Origin: Sediminicola sp040566555
Lineage (GTDB): Bacteria; Bacteroidota; Bacteroidia; Flavobacteriales; Flavobacteriaceae
NCBI RefSeq assembly: GCF_040566555.1
Contig: NZ_JBEWYP010000003.1
Span: 186,001 to 250,000 of the forward strand
Direction: 5' to 3'
Length of the DNA: 64,000 nt
Below are positions 1 to 9,051 of this stretch, in pieces. Below the pieces are notes generated by a model, which did no database searches, was not told the origin of the DNA, and worked only from the letters and a program-made list of their open reading frames with translations. Position 1 is the stretch's first letter. Every line of letters begins with the position of its first letter. The translations under genes were made by a program, and so were the position numbers.

Positions 1-139
1 CTATACAATGTAGTGATTTTTAGGTAGTTATTCTGATTTTATGCTATATAAATATGTAACTTAATAAATTAGAATGATGGATGTTTGGTTTTAGATTAAT
101 CTAAGCCAAGCTACGAGAATTAAAATGTAAGCTTAGCTT

Positions 140-1390
140 TTACGATGTTGTCTTCATATGTTCTAAAATGGCTTTTGCCGCCATTTCCCCTGTGGTCATC
201 GCTGCGTTTAATGATCCATACAGGTGATGATCGCCTGCGAGATATATACTTGGAGACCATTGGGTTTGTTGAGGAGTCATTGAATATTGCAAATTGGTAA
301 GTTGTGGCAGGGCCTTTTTAATCTGGTAGCGCTTTAGGAAAGTAAGTTCAGTAATACCGCAATACTGCTCCAATTCTTGAACTACCCTATCCAGGACATC
401 CTTATCACTCAATTGGTGTTCCTTCACCAAAGTCACTGATAGCAGTTCTCCTTCTCCACGATTTGCCATTTCTAAACTCGTATGGAAAAATAGGTTGTTG
501 ATCAGCGCATCTTTATCAGCAATCAATCCAATAAGTGGCCGGGGTATGATTCTTTTTGGAGTGGTAAAATAAAAGGTTTCACACCTTTTCCAAGTAACAG
601 TTTCCATTATTAAATCCCCTGTTAAATGGGAAGCATCAGTAGCTATTATGGTATAATGGCTTGGTAGTTCTTTGCCATCTGCCAATACTAGCTTTCCTTC
701 CAATACCCTTTCCACTGGGGTATTTAGGATGATATTACTTCTCTTAAGTTTGGACGCGAGCTGCTCTGCAATTGCCCCTATACCAGCTTTTGGCAGTACG
801 GCCAGTCCCTCTCCGAACATTTTATAGACAAATTGAAACATCCTACAAGAGGTCTCCAAATTAGGTTCTAAAAATATGCCACTAAAAAAAGGTTTGAAAA
901 AGGAAGATATGATGTCATCGCTAAAACCCCTGTCCTTTAAATAGGTTAAGGTGCTTGTTTCTTTGGAAGCAAATATCTGTTCCAATGACATTGCTTTTAA
1001 TTCGTTATTTAGTTTGAGGATTTTAAATTTATCAGAAACAGTGCCGATATTAGCAAGTAATGTGGGTATTAGAAGGGATACATTTCTTAAAGGGTCACCC
1101 AGTGTTTTGTTCTTCCCATCTTTAAAGATTACTGCTCCAGGTAGAAATTTCTGTAGTGCAAGAGAATCCATATCCAAATATTTTTTGGCCATAGGGTATG
1201 CGTCCAATAGGACCTGAAAGCCATGATCTAATTGAAATCCCTCATAAATATCTGTTTTAACGCGACCCCCAGCCCTATCAGTTGCCTCATATATGGTGGT
1301 AGAATACCCTTCCTTTTCCAAAACCAAGGCAGCAACAAGACCACTGATCCCTGCACCAACTATATTGATAGTATATTCTGATTTTTCCAT
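140..1390 (-). CDS. FAD/NAD(P)-dependent amine oxidase-type oxidoreductase
   Basis: The 416-residue protein opens with a dinucleotide-binding Rossmann motif (VGAGISGLVAA, about residues 10-20). A glutamate-containing second strand and the AGGRVKT stretch follow (about 40-47). This is the arrangement of the flavin amine oxidase / phytoene desaturase / protoporphyrinogen oxidase superfamily. Near the C-terminus, IYLAGDHHLYGSLNAAM is the usual second FAD contact that closes these proteins. There is no signal peptide, so it is probably cytosolic or membrane-peripheral. The substrate cannot be read from sequence; relatives act on carotenoids, porphyrins or amines. It stands alone, divergent from the small membrane protein at 1544. 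The ATG at 1390 sits directly before the Rossmann strand, so the start is secure. Confidence 0.85.
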   Translation of the reverse strand: MEKSEYTINIVGAGISGLVAALVLEKEGYSTTIYEATDRAGGRVKTDIYEGFQLDHGFQVLLDAYPMAKKYLDMDSLALQKFLPGAVIFKDGKNKTLGDPLRNVSLLIPTLLANIGTVSDKFKILKLNNELKAMSLEQIFASKETSTLTYLKDRGFSDDIISSFFKPFFSGIFLEPNLETSCRMFQFVYKMFGEGLAVLPKAGIGAIAEQLASKLKRSNIILNTPVERVLEGKLVLADGKELPSHYTIIATDASHLTGDLIMETVTWKRCETFYFTTPKRIIPRPLIGLIADKDALINNLFFHTSLEMANRGEGELLSVTLVKEHQLSDKDVLDRVVQELEQYCGITELTFLKRYQIKKALPQLTNLQYSMTPQQTQWSPSIYLAGDHHLYGSLNAAMTTGEMAAKAILEHMKTTS

Positions 1391-1543
1391 TTCATTTTTT
1401 AGGTAAAAATAAAGAATTGGAAGGGAAATAAGCTTTCCCTAATTCTTGGAAATTGATTTGAAAGGGTTATAAAATGAGGATGTGACTCTAATGATTTATC
1501 TTTGAACGAGATTTTAAAAATACACTTGAGCTAATTACTACCT

Positions 1544-1900
1544 ATGGATGGACTCACAATATTGACTTTTTTTTCATCCTTTTCCTTTTTATTTTTTGGT
1601 ATTGGCTGTTTTTTCTCACCGAGAATGAAATTAGAATTCATGCGTTATGGACTCAATAAACAACAACGATGGCTTACCGGAGCGTTACAACTTTTAGGCA
1701 GTATAGGCTTGCTCTTAGGACTGTTTATTAGCCCTTTTTTAAGTTTTATATCAACGATTGGCCTCTTCGTTTTGATGCTTTTAGGCTTATGGGTTCGCAT
1801 CAAGATTAAGGATAGTGTACTACAATCCTCTCCAGCTTTATTCTATGCGCTGCTCAATCTTTATCTGGCATTTCAATATGGGGCACTAATTTTTATATAG
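1544..1900 (+). CDS. small DoxX-like four-helix membrane protein
   Basis: This 118-residue protein has about four hydrophobic helices (roughly residues 4-24, 42-63, 65-85 and 95-115) and few charged residues, so it is an integral inner-membrane protein. Size and topology fit the DoxX-like family, whose biochemical role is poorly defined. The segment RIKIKDSVLQSSPALFYALL (about residues 85-104) resembles HLKIKDPLMKSFPAFLFL in the convergent gene that ends 16 bp away, so the two look like diverged paralogues. No strong RBS is seen, as is normal for the phylum. Function unknown. Confidence 0.75.
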   Translation: MDGLTILTFFSSFSFLFFGIGCFFSPRMKLEFMRYGLNKQQRWLTGALQLLGSIGLLLGLFISPFLSFISTIGLFVLMLLGLWVRIKIKDSVLQSSPALFYALLNLYLAFQYGALIFI

Positions 1901-1916
1901 GTAAAGAAAATTCTTA

Positions 1917-2285
1917 CTATACAAAAGCAATGATCAAACACATTGTTAAAAACAGAAAAGCAGGAAAAGACTTCATCAATGGATCTTTGATCTTTAAATG
2001 CATAATGATGGATCCAGAAAGTAATATTGCCAATCCCAGGGCAGCCGGTTGTTTTAATTCGGGATAAATAATTGCTGCTAGTAGGGCAAGTGCCAGCGCT
2101 ACTTTTAGGGTACCTACAACATAACACATCCAAACAGGAAGACCGTATACCTGAAACTCTTCCACAATAGTTTTGGCATTTCCACCACGCCACTTTGTAG
2201 GTTTATTTTTCTGTATAAGCCAAACATTTAGGATACTGAGGCCTACAATTACTTGAAGAAGGATGATTAAATAGTTCATATACAA
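1917..2285 (-). CDS. DoxX-like family membrane protein
   Basis: The 122-residue protein has four predicted membrane helices and the typical DoxX-like layout: an N-terminal helix, a short basic loop (NKPTKWRGGN), then three helices. The loop before the last helix (HLKIKDPLMKSFPA) matches the equivalent loop of the convergent gene at 1544-1900. The DoxX family includes subunits of thiosulfate:quinone oxidoreductase, but most members, and probably this one, have no assigned reaction. A longer reading frame overlapping it on the same strand (1873-2193) is a shadow. Confidence 0.8.
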   Translation of the reverse strand: MYMNYLIILLQVIVGLSILNVWLIQKNKPTKWRGGNAKTIVEEFQVYGLPVWMCYVVGTLKVALALALLAAIIYPELKQPAALGLAILLSGSIIMHLKIKDPLMKSFPAFLFLTMCLIIAFV

Positions 2286-2433
2286 GGTATAAATAGTTTC
2301 TAATAGAATTCAATCTAAATTTCGTAAAAAATAATTAGAAACTACTTTTCTCAGGTCAAACTTATACTTGAAATATGAAAATGATTTTGAAAATGGAGGT
2401 TTTTTCACCTCTGACAATACAAATTAATAGGCA

Positions 2434-3396
2434 TTAGGTATCATCCAACATGCGCCCCATTCTCCCAGAAAACCTGGAAAAAATCAAGACTTTCTTTTTC
2501 GTATTAATGAAGTAAACACCCGTTAATAGAATTACTGCCGCTATAACGGATTGAAGGGTTATCTGTTCTTGTAAAAAGTACCATCCCAGAAGCATCGCGA
2601 TAATCGGGTTTACATAAGCCGATGTTGCCACTTTTTCGGTAGAAACTACTTTTAACAGATAATTGAAGGAAGTAAAGGCAGCAATGCTACCAAACAAAAT
2701 TAGACCAATAATTGACGCCTGCACCTTTCCACTCCAATTCAAGGGAGAGATCCATGTTTCTCCAACAATGAAACTGGATATGGCCAACATAATCCCCCCA
2801 AATAGCATTTGGTAGCCCGTATTGATAAAATAATTGGGAGGTAAATCGGCCTTGGCCACAAAAAGACTACCAACACTCCAGCTCAAAATACAGGTAAAGA
2901 TCATTATGATCCCTAAGGTACTGCCTTCCTGAGTGCTTAACTGCTGTTGACTTACCAATAGATAGATGCCAATAAATCCAAGAACAATCCCTACAACGGA
3001 CATGGTCCTGATTTTTTTACCCTGAAAGAAACGCATCAAAAGCAAGATGATCAACGGTTGGGTAGATGCTTCAAGGGCAGCAAAGCCACTGTCTACAAAT
3101 TTCAATGCCCATACTATTACCCCATTGCCGTAGGTCAAGAATAAAAATCCGGCAATAATGCAATTTTTTATTTGTGGTTTTGTAATCGTCAAGGGAAGCC
3201 CCAATAGTCTGGCGATAATGAAAATAAGCGTCCCAGCCGTAATAAAGCGGATAGCTGCCAACATCAATGGAGGAAGTTCAGAAACTGCTACCTTATTCAT
3301 TAGATAGGTACTGCCCCAAAAAACATAGATGGAAAAAAAAGCAAGAACAATGATAATAGCTGTGCTTGGTTTGGCCTTAAAAATGTTCTTAATCAT
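2434..3396 (-). CDS. EamA/DMT-family transporter (RhaT/YedA-like)
   Basis: This 320-residue protein has about ten hydrophobic segments arranged as two EamA repeats, each of about 140 residues. The motif FWGSTYLMNKVAVSELPPLM near the N-terminus is characteristic of the drug/metabolite transporter superfamily. Members usually export amino acids, nucleosides or other small metabolites across the inner membrane; this substrate is unknown. The short C-terminal tail is basic and probably cytosolic. It is monocistronic, with about 150 bp of non-coding DNA upstream. Confidence 0.88.
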   Translation of the reverse strand: MIKNIFKAKPSTAIIIVLAFFSIYVFWGSTYLMNKVAVSELPPLMLAAIRFITAGTLIFIIARLLGLPLTITKPQIKNCIIAGFLFLTYGNGVIVWALKFVDSGFAALEASTQPLIILLLMRFFQGKKIRTMSVVGIVLGFIGIYLLVSQQQLSTQEGSTLGIIMIFTCILSWSVGSLFVAKADLPPNYFINTGYQMLFGGIMLAISSFIVGETWISPLNWSGKVQASIIGLILFGSIAAFTSFNYLLKVVSTEKVATSAYVNPIIAMLLGWYFLQEQITLQSVIAAVILLTGVYFINTKKKVLIFSRFSGRMGRMLDDT

Positions 3397-3501
3397 TGTT
3401 ATATTCCTTCAATATTTGGCTTTCCACTATCGGGTATGCAAATATCCTGTAAATAAAATAATTAGATGGTGGTCTTAATTAAATATTTGGAAAATAAAAA
3501 A

Positions 3502-3523
3502 GGGAGCAAAATTAATTGCTCCC
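3502..3523 (-). terminator. Rho-independent terminator after the DUF4382 gene
   Basis: An 8-bp perfect stem (GGGAGCAA/TTGCTCCC) with a 6-nt loop is followed on the minus strand by a run of six T. It lies 25 nt past the stop codon of the lipoprotein gene at 3548-4444. A-rich and T-rich flanks on both sides could also stop plus-strand transcription. Confidence 0.85.
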
Positions 3524-3547
3524 TTTTTTACTAAGCTTATATAATGA

Positions 3548-4444
3548 TTATTCTAGAACTTCAAGTTCAAAATCCAAAGTGGTTTTATTGGCAGCCACTA
3601 CAGTAATGCCTAGAGCTGTAACGGTTTTATATTCAATTATCTCAGTTTCCGATTCAACAATCAATGCAACAACCACATCATATGTCCCAGCTTCTAACCC
3701 TAATATGGTATACATTCCTGTTTCATCAGAAAAGGCAGATGTAATTGAATCATCCTCAAGGAATTCAGTGCCCTCAGGGAATATGGATACTTGGGCACCT
3801 TTCAATGGAATTATTTCACCACCGTTATCCGTGGTAATCATTCCCGTCAAAGTTCCCGCCGTAGATAGATTGGATGCTTTAATAACTGGCTTAAAATTAA
3901 AACCTGTGATGCCACCCGCATCTTTTCTGTTTCCTTTGGCCACGAAAGATTTGCTCACATCAAAATCTAAAAGCAGATCTGCGGTAAGTCCACCATCAAC
4001 AATAATGTTTGGTTCTACAAAGACTTTAATTCCAGACTCTGCACCACTAGGTACTTTTAAATCATAAACGGTACCGTCCGTAAGCACAATATTTACACCT
4101 TTAACATAGACTCTAAATAGGTCATAAGACCCAGCAGGAACTTCGGTATTCACCAAAGTTGTAGTAATGCCATTGGTAAGGTCTAAAAGATTCACCTCCA
4201 TTTCTTCTTCCATTAACAGAAGATAGGGAGCATTATTTTCATCCGTTCCTTCACCTTTGGACCTGGCTTCAATTTTAAAAATGGTCACATTTGCTTCAGC
4301 GACTAGATCGTGGGGAAAAGGGGCATCTGTAAGTTTTATGGAAAGCCTGCCAAATTCGTTGTCTTTGTTATTATCGCTACTACATCCTATCAAGGCTAGG
4401 GAAAGGCTTAAAAACAAAAGGGGAATAAATTTAATTTTCATCAT
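3548..4444 (-). CDS. DUF4382 domain lipoprotein
   Basis: The 298-residue protein starts with a lipoprotein signal peptide ending in a lipobox with Cys21 (ALIGC), followed by an acidic/Asn-rich tether. Residues about 32-190 match the DUF4382 pattern: GRLSIKLTDAPFPHDLVAEA at the start, then VNLLDLTNG and a PAGSYDLFRVYV strand. The C-terminal 100 residues (about 195-298) look like a carboxypeptidase regulatory-like beta-sandwich (AGTLTGMITTDNGGEIIPL, then TGMYTILGLEAGTYDVVV). It is probably anchored in the outer membrane. Family function is unknown. The second Met (position 2) is an equally possible start. Confidence 0.88.
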   Translation of the reverse strand: MMKIKFIPLLFLSLSLALIGCSSDNNKDNEFGRLSIKLTDAPFPHDLVAEANVTIFKIEARSKGEGTDENNAPYLLLMEEEMEVNLLDLTNGITTTLVNTEVPAGSYDLFRVYVKGVNIVLTDGTVYDLKVPSGAESGIKVFVEPNIIVDGGLTADLLLDFDVSKSFVAKGNRKDAGGITGFNFKPVIKASNLSTAGTLTGMITTDNGGEIIPLKGAQVSIFPEGTEFLEDDSITSAFSDETGMYTILGLEAGTYDVVVALIVESETEIIEYKTVTALGITVVAANKTTLDFELEVLE

Positions 4445-4620
4445 ATCAGATTTTAGATTGGGTTCAACTAACTTTCTTATTTACGCAGGTATTAGCTATA
4501 AAGGTTGTTCCGTTGTACCTGAAAAGGGAGTTTTTTTTGATATTTTCGATGAACTGCAGCTTTTCCCCAAAATTTTTGGAATTCTAAAAATGCCCAGTAT
4601 TGCTAACCTAATTTGGGATA

Positions 4621-5109
4621 CTACAATTTTTTATACATAACATAGGCATTGGTATATCCATTGATTGGATGATTAAAGGCCTCTGGTATTTCCCCAACAA
4701 TCTGAAACCCAAGTTTGGTCCATAACCTTACGGCGGGCTCGTTGCTTTTAATGACCATATTGAACTGCATAGCACGATAGCCCAATTTTTTTGCTTCCAC
4801 CAAGGAATATTTGCCCATGGCTTCCCCAATTCCTTTACCAAAACTATCTGGATGTATCATATAGGAGGCGTTGGCAACATGTGATCCATTATCGGGAATG
4901 TTGTCTTTAATAAGAAAGGTGCCTACTAACTTATTCCCAAGGAACGCCACATAGGTACGCTTTTCCTTTGAACACCAGTAATCTATCATCTTTTCCCTGC
5001 TGGAGTCTGGATAGAAAACATAACTGTTTCCTGTTTTTATAACATTTTTTATTATGTCCCAAATAGCATCTTGGTCCGCTAAATCTGCAACTCGTATTTG
5101 TAAATCCAC
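4621..5109 (-). CDS. GNAT family N-acetyltransferase
   Basis: The 162-residue protein spans a single GNAT fold. It shows the strand YVAFLGNKLVGTFLIKDN, the acetyl-CoA pyrophosphate loop GKGIGEAMGKY (about residues 94-104) and the C-terminal strand pattern AVRLWTKLGFQIVGEIPEAF. Length and the 'NEPAVRLWTKLGF' signature are typical of small-molecule or protein N-acetyltransferases. The substrate cannot be inferred. It lies 37 bp downstream of a second GNAT gene and may be co-transcribed with it. The 176 bp between its end and the DUF4382 gene carry no obvious feature. Confidence 0.85.
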   Translation of the reverse strand: MDLQIRVADLADQDAIWDIIKNVIKTGNSYVFYPDSSREKMIDYWCSKEKRTYVAFLGNKLVGTFLIKDNIPDNGSHVANASYMIHPDSFGKGIGEAMGKYSLVEAKKLGYRAMQFNMVIKSNEPAVRLWTKLGFQIVGEIPEAFNHPINGYTNAYVMYKKL

Positions 5110-5146
5110 TAGTTGTATATTAATTATAAAGGGAAATTAATATAAA

Positions 5147-5653
5147 TTATAATGTAATCTGAAACAAACTTACGGTTGCGTTGTGGTAATGTGCCGGAAG
5201 GGATTTCGTGTCCTTCAATTTAGAAAGCCCTAGAAATTGGAACCCGCATTTTTTATAATGGGAAATCAATCCAAGGTTCTCTCCTACGGTATCCATACGG
5301 ATATAATCCAGTTTATTTTCGTGGGCATAGGCTTTGGACCAAGTGACTATGTGTTCCACCAAATGTTGTCCCCGAAATTCGGGATTCGTGGCTATTCTGT
5401 GAATGTACATGGCCTTGTCTGCATCTTTTTCTCCCCAAATTTCGGGATCTTCAAAAGTTACCGCCCACACGCAGGCCACTTGTTGGCCAACCATAATTTT
5501 CCATTGCCTGTTTTCGGCAATTTCTTTGGACACCAGCTCTGATGAAAATTGGGGCCATTGAACACATTTTTTTGTTTTTTGGAAGGCTGTAGCAAGCCGA
5601 TATAACCTGAATATTTCAGGAATATCGGCAGTGTTGCTATTGGTAATTTTCAT
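5147..5653 (-). CDS. GNAT family N-acetyltransferase
   Basis: This 168-residue GNAT protein has a central region AMYIHRIATNPEFRGQHLVE that gives the beta-4 strand and the acetyl-CoA binding loop (R/Q-x-x-G-x-[AH]-L), then YIRMDTVGENLGLISHYKKC and GFQFLGL in the C-terminal half. It is a probable cytosolic acetyltransferase of unknown substrate. Sequence similarity to the neighbouring GNAT at 4621 is low, so tandem duplication is not obvious. The ATG at 5653 is preceded by AT-rich DNA with no Shine-Dalgarno site. Confidence 0.85.
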   Translation of the reverse strand: MKITNSNTADIPEIFRLYRLATAFQKTKKCVQWPQFSSELVSKEIAENRQWKIMVGQQVACVWAVTFEDPEIWGEKDADKAMYIHRIATNPEFRGQHLVEHIVTWSKAYAHENKLDYIRMDTVGENLGLISHYKKCGFQFLGLSKLKDTKSLPAHYHNATVSLFQITL

Positions 5654-5766
5654 TCGGATAAAAATAGATTATTTGCATATCTAAGATAGCCAATCCATTT
5701 TTATATCCGTTTAGGTCCGAATATTGTAACCCTATGGTCTCTCCCAAATGGGCTTACGGGCTAGTT

Positions 5767-6465
5767 TTAGTACTTTTCTCTTCTTTCCCTTCGGTCATCA
5801 CGTCTTTCCCTTCTATCCTCGGCCAATTCCCGTTTATCTTCCCTTAGTTCCTCCTTCGTTTCGGCAAGATCAGCTTTCATGGTGCCCATAAATTTTTGTA
5901 GAATATTTTTATGAAGCTCCAGCTTTACTACTTTGTTCATATCGGAATAAGATATGTTTTTTATTGTCTGGAACAAGGCTCTCTGATGCCCTAATCTCGC
6001 TTCCAATTCTTTAAGATCCAAAACATCGTCTTTTTTATCCCTTATGTCATCCCTGGTATCTCGTCTATCCCTTGCAATATCTCTATGATCATCATTGGAT
6101 CCCACATATTGTCTTCTGTTTCTTCTATTCTCCCTTCTATCGGTTTGAATTTCCCTGGTGCTTTGTACTACCTCCCTCTTGGCCCTGGCAATTTTAACTT
6201 CTGTCTGACTTATTTCTCGGGACATACTGGCCAATAATATGGTTTGATTTCTTTTAGCTGCACCAATGTTTTTGGTGTTGATGGCCATTTTAAAATTATG
6301 ACTATGGGTATCGAAGGCCTTAAGTTCTGCTTCATCCCTTGCTAAGGTTGTTTTATCCACACGAATTTGATGGTGGTCTTGAATAGCTTCTTTGACATTC
6401 TGGGCCATCAAGGCAGTGGAACCCAATAACAATAATCCGATAATACTGATTCTGATCTTTTTCAT
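5767..6465 (-). CDS. exported Arg/Asp-rich coiled-coil protein
   Basis: I place the start at the ATG at 6465 rather than further upstream, because translation from there begins with a clean signal peptide (MKKIRISIIGLLLLGSTALMAQ, shown in parts: basic MKK, hydrophobic core, AMA-like cleavage before Q). The mature protein is almost wholly helical and highly charged, with many alternating RRD/DDR clusters (DRRENRRNRRQ, RDRRDTRDDIRDKKDD, DRRERRDDRRERREK). It looks like a periplasmic coiled-coil or polyampholyte. I recognise no catalytic domain. It may resemble Spy/CpxP-like or tail-fibre-like helical exported proteins only superficially. Function unknown. Confidence 0.75.
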   Translation of the reverse strand: MKKIRISIIGLLLLGSTALMAQNVKEAIQDHHQIRVDKTTLARDEAELKAFDTHSHNFKMAINTKNIGAAKRNQTILLASMSREISQTEVKIARAKREVVQSTREIQTDRRENRRNRRQYVGSNDDHRDIARDRRDTRDDIRDKKDDVLDLKELEARLGHQRALFQTIKNISYSDMNKVVKLELHKNILQKFMGTMKADLAETKEELREDKRELAEDRRERRDDRRERREKY

Positions 6466-6596
6466 AGCAATATTTTTTGGTGGTTTTAATATTCTTTGGT
6501 TTTGGATGGTTCTCAAGGGAAAAGGTTTAATGAAGAGCGATCCTTTTGGATGAAATACACGTTAGTATGGACCAACGTGACTTTTATTAAAAGATA

Positions 6597-6624
6597 GATC
6601 CCCTGTCGTTTGCAACAGGGGATC
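6597..6624 (-). terminator. strong hairpin terminator after the lipoprotein gene
   Basis: A 10-bp perfect stem (GATCCCCTGT/ACAGGGGATC) with an 8-nt loop lies 29 nt after the stop of 6653-7453. On the minus strand it is followed by a T-rich stretch (TATCTTTTAAT). On the plus strand it is also followed by TTTTA. Confidence 0.75.
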
Positions 6625-6652
6625 TTTTATGTACACTTAAAATATACTTTAA

Positions 6653-7453
6653 TTAATCACGTAGTGAAAAATCTGTCTTTACATCATTTGGATAGATCAG
6701 GGTAGCTGTATCATCACATTCACCATCGCCCCAGTCAATGGAGACGACCAATCCATTTTTGTTGATTTCCAAAACACCTTGTGTTAAGAACTCACAAGCA
6801 AGGTTTCCAACCAATGCCTCCTTTACATCTAGACTATATCTATTAGGACCTTCATTTACACTCCATTTTCCAGTAATACTAAAGGTAATATCTTCCAAAG
6901 TCTCCCCAAAGGTGATAAGAACGCCCTTAGAGCCAATTACTTCCAACACATTACCATTTGCTTTGGTAATTATTAAATCGCTGGTTACATTGTATGCCAC
7001 AGAGTTTTGATTTGATCCCATTTCCATGGTAAAACTTCTGGTGCCATTAAATTCAATATCTCCTACTGAAAAATTATCATAGGTAACCATAAAAGAAGCA
7101 TTTTCACCTTGTCCAGTGTAAACAACATTCAAGACTCCGTTTACATTCTCATGGTTACGGATATTGCAATTTTCGAAGGTCATGGTAAACCCATTATCAT
7201 CGTAAACTGCCGCGTAACATTGGTTGGTGCCTTTTGCCGACTTTCCAGAATTTGAATTGTTCATGTAAGCTTCGGAAACGATATCATCCGCAATACCGGA
7301 CAGGTCATCTGCTTCTAAAACTGTTTTTACTTCTGTTTGTGATAATTCTTGATCCGAGGTTACGGAACTGTCATCTTTGCTACAGGAATAACCCATACAT
7401 AATGCTATACCTGAGAGCAGAAACACTCCGCTTTTCAACATGTTTGTTTTCAT
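6653..7453 (-). CDS. hypothetical Bacteroidota lipoprotein
   Basis: The 266-residue protein has an N-terminal hydrophobic segment ending in a Bacteroidota-type lipoprotein box (MGYSCSKDD). It is then predicted to be mostly beta-strand with repeated 'VxYNV/FNGTRSFTM' strands, and ends in an acidic region (DWGDGECDDTATLIYPN). I do not recognise a named family. It is likely a surface or outer-membrane-anchored protein. MLKSG (residue 5) is an alternative start. It has its own terminator downstream and stands alone. Confidence 0.7.
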   Translation of the reverse strand: MKTNMLKSGVFLLSGIALCMGYSCSKDDSSVTSDQELSQTEVKTVLEADDLSGIADDIVSEAYMNNSNSGKSAKGTNQCYAAVYDDNGFTMTFENCNIRNHENVNGVLNVVYTGQGENASFMVTYDNFSVGDIEFNGTRSFTMEMGSNQNSVAYNVTSDLIITKANGNVLEVIGSKGVLITFGETLEDITFSITGKWSVNEGPNRYSLDVKEALVGNLACEFLTQGVLEINKNGLVVSIDWGDGECDDTATLIYPNDVKTDFSLRD

Positions 7454-7602
7454 ACTTATCTTGATTTATAAGTAGTTAACGACAATCATCCTTCAATAGT
7501 GTGAAAGGATGGAACAAAACGATGAAATGCACAATAATTTAAAAATCATGTGCTACTACTCATAAGGTAAAGGTTATGACAATCGATGGAAAAGTAGGAC
7601 TC

Positions 7603-8952
7603 CTATTTACGTTTATTACGTTTGTTGTAGTTCTTGTCCCCCCTAGTTTTGGGTTTCTTGTATTTTTGGGCTATAATTCTTTTGTAGGAGCCTCCTTGAT
7701 TGGTTTTCTTATTCTTTTCACTTTTTTCATGAAAACCAGAGCCCGCATCTTCCGAGCGCTCTTCTGGATTGTTCCCTTCTATGATTTTAGGCCGTTCTTC
7801 TGGAGTCAACTCCTCTGAAATAGCTACTTTTTCTGGTATTTCCATTACAGGAATACTATAATCCATCAATGCTTCAATGGCTTCCTTATAAGGAGCCTCC
7901 TTTTCAGTATAAAAAAGAATGGATTTTCCCAATTCCTCTGCCCTACCGGTTCTCCCGATACGGTGCATGTAATTTTCAGGATAGTTTGGGGTATCAAAAT
8001 TGATGACATGTGAAATTTTGTCTAGGTCCAAACCACGAGCCATTATATCCGTCGCCACCAAGATCCTATTTTTTCCTTCATCAAACTGGTTGATGGATCT
8101 CAAGCGGTAATTTTGGGTTTTGTTGGAATGGATCACGGCAGATTCATCAGCATATCGTTCTTCCAAACATTCAAATACCTTATCGGCACTTCTTTTGTTG
8201 GAAACAAAGACCAGTACTTTATGAAATTCTTGCTTGTCCCTTAGCAAGTGGTTCAACAAATTTATTTTGGTATAAAAATTTGGAACTGCATATACTTGTT
8301 GTGATATATTCTCCAAAGGAGTTCCGCTTACAGCAATGGATATTTTAGCGGGAATGACAAAAAAGTCATTAATCAATGCATCCACATCATCCGTCATGGT
8401 AGCGGAAAACATTATATTTTGCCTTCTTTCAGGCAATAGTTCAAAAATATTGATCAATTGAAACCTGAAACCAAGATCCAACATCACATCTACTTCATCA
8501 ATCACTAATTTTTTAACGTCTTTAAGTTGTAAGGCCCTACTCAAGACCAAATCATACAATCGGCCCGGGGTGGCTACAACTATATCGGCACCTTGGGCAA
8601 CTGCTTGTGCCTGGGTGTTCATATTAACGCCCCCATAGACGCCTACGACTCTTACCGTGAGGTATTTTGAAAAACTTTTAATCTGTTCCACTACCTGTAC
8701 CACCAATTCACGGGTGGGGACCATGACCAGGATTCTTGGATTGGTCTGTTTAGAAAACTTCAGATCCTGTAATAAGGGCAGCATATATGCAAAAGTCTTC
8801 CCAGTACCCGTTTGGGCAATACCTACCATATCCTTACCAGAGAGAATAACAGAAAATGCACCTTCTTGGATAGGGGTCGGAACATCAAACCCCAAATCTT
8901 CAATGGCATAGTGAAGTTGTTTGGATATATTGAAATTTTCAAAGGTACTCAT
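7603..8952 (-). CDS. DEAD-box RNA helicase (RhlE-like)
   Basis: Two RecA lobes carry the family motifs in order: Q motif (PTPIQEG), motif I (AQTGTGKT), Ib (ATPGRL), motif II as DEVD rather than DEAD, motif III SAT (FSATMTDD), and motif VI HRIGRTGRA. A basic tail (KKPKTRGDKNYNKRNKRK) suits RNA binding. I choose the ATG at 8952 because it gives MSTFENFNISK, directly before the Q motif; the in-frame ATG six codons upstream adds only a basic extension. The role is probably ribosome assembly or RNA remodelling, in the cytosol. It is divergent from recQ. Confidence 0.9.
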   Translation of the reverse strand: MSTFENFNISKQLHYAIEDLGFDVPTPIQEGAFSVILSGKDMVGIAQTGTGKTFAYMLPLLQDLKFSKQTNPRILVMVPTRELVVQVVEQIKSFSKYLTVRVVGVYGGVNMNTQAQAVAQGADIVVATPGRLYDLVLSRALQLKDVKKLVIDEVDVMLDLGFRFQLINIFELLPERRQNIMFSATMTDDVDALINDFFVIPAKISIAVSGTPLENISQQVYAVPNFYTKINLLNHLLRDKQEFHKVLVFVSNKRSADKVFECLEERYADESAVIHSNKTQNYRLRSINQFDEGKNRILVATDIMARGLDLDKISHVINFDTPNYPENYMHRIGRTGRAEELGKSILFYTEKEAPYKEAIEALMDYSIPVMEIPEKVAISEELTPEERPKIIEGNNPEERSEDAGSGFHEKSEKNKKTNQGGSYKRIIAQKYKKPKTRGDKNYNKRNKRK

Positions 8953-9051
8953 GGGTAATTTTTTTTGCAAAGGTAGCGTATTCTATCACATTCTATTTTT
9001 CTAAGGATTGGAATTAGTTTTATTTTGCAGAACAATTCTTAAAAAAGAACC

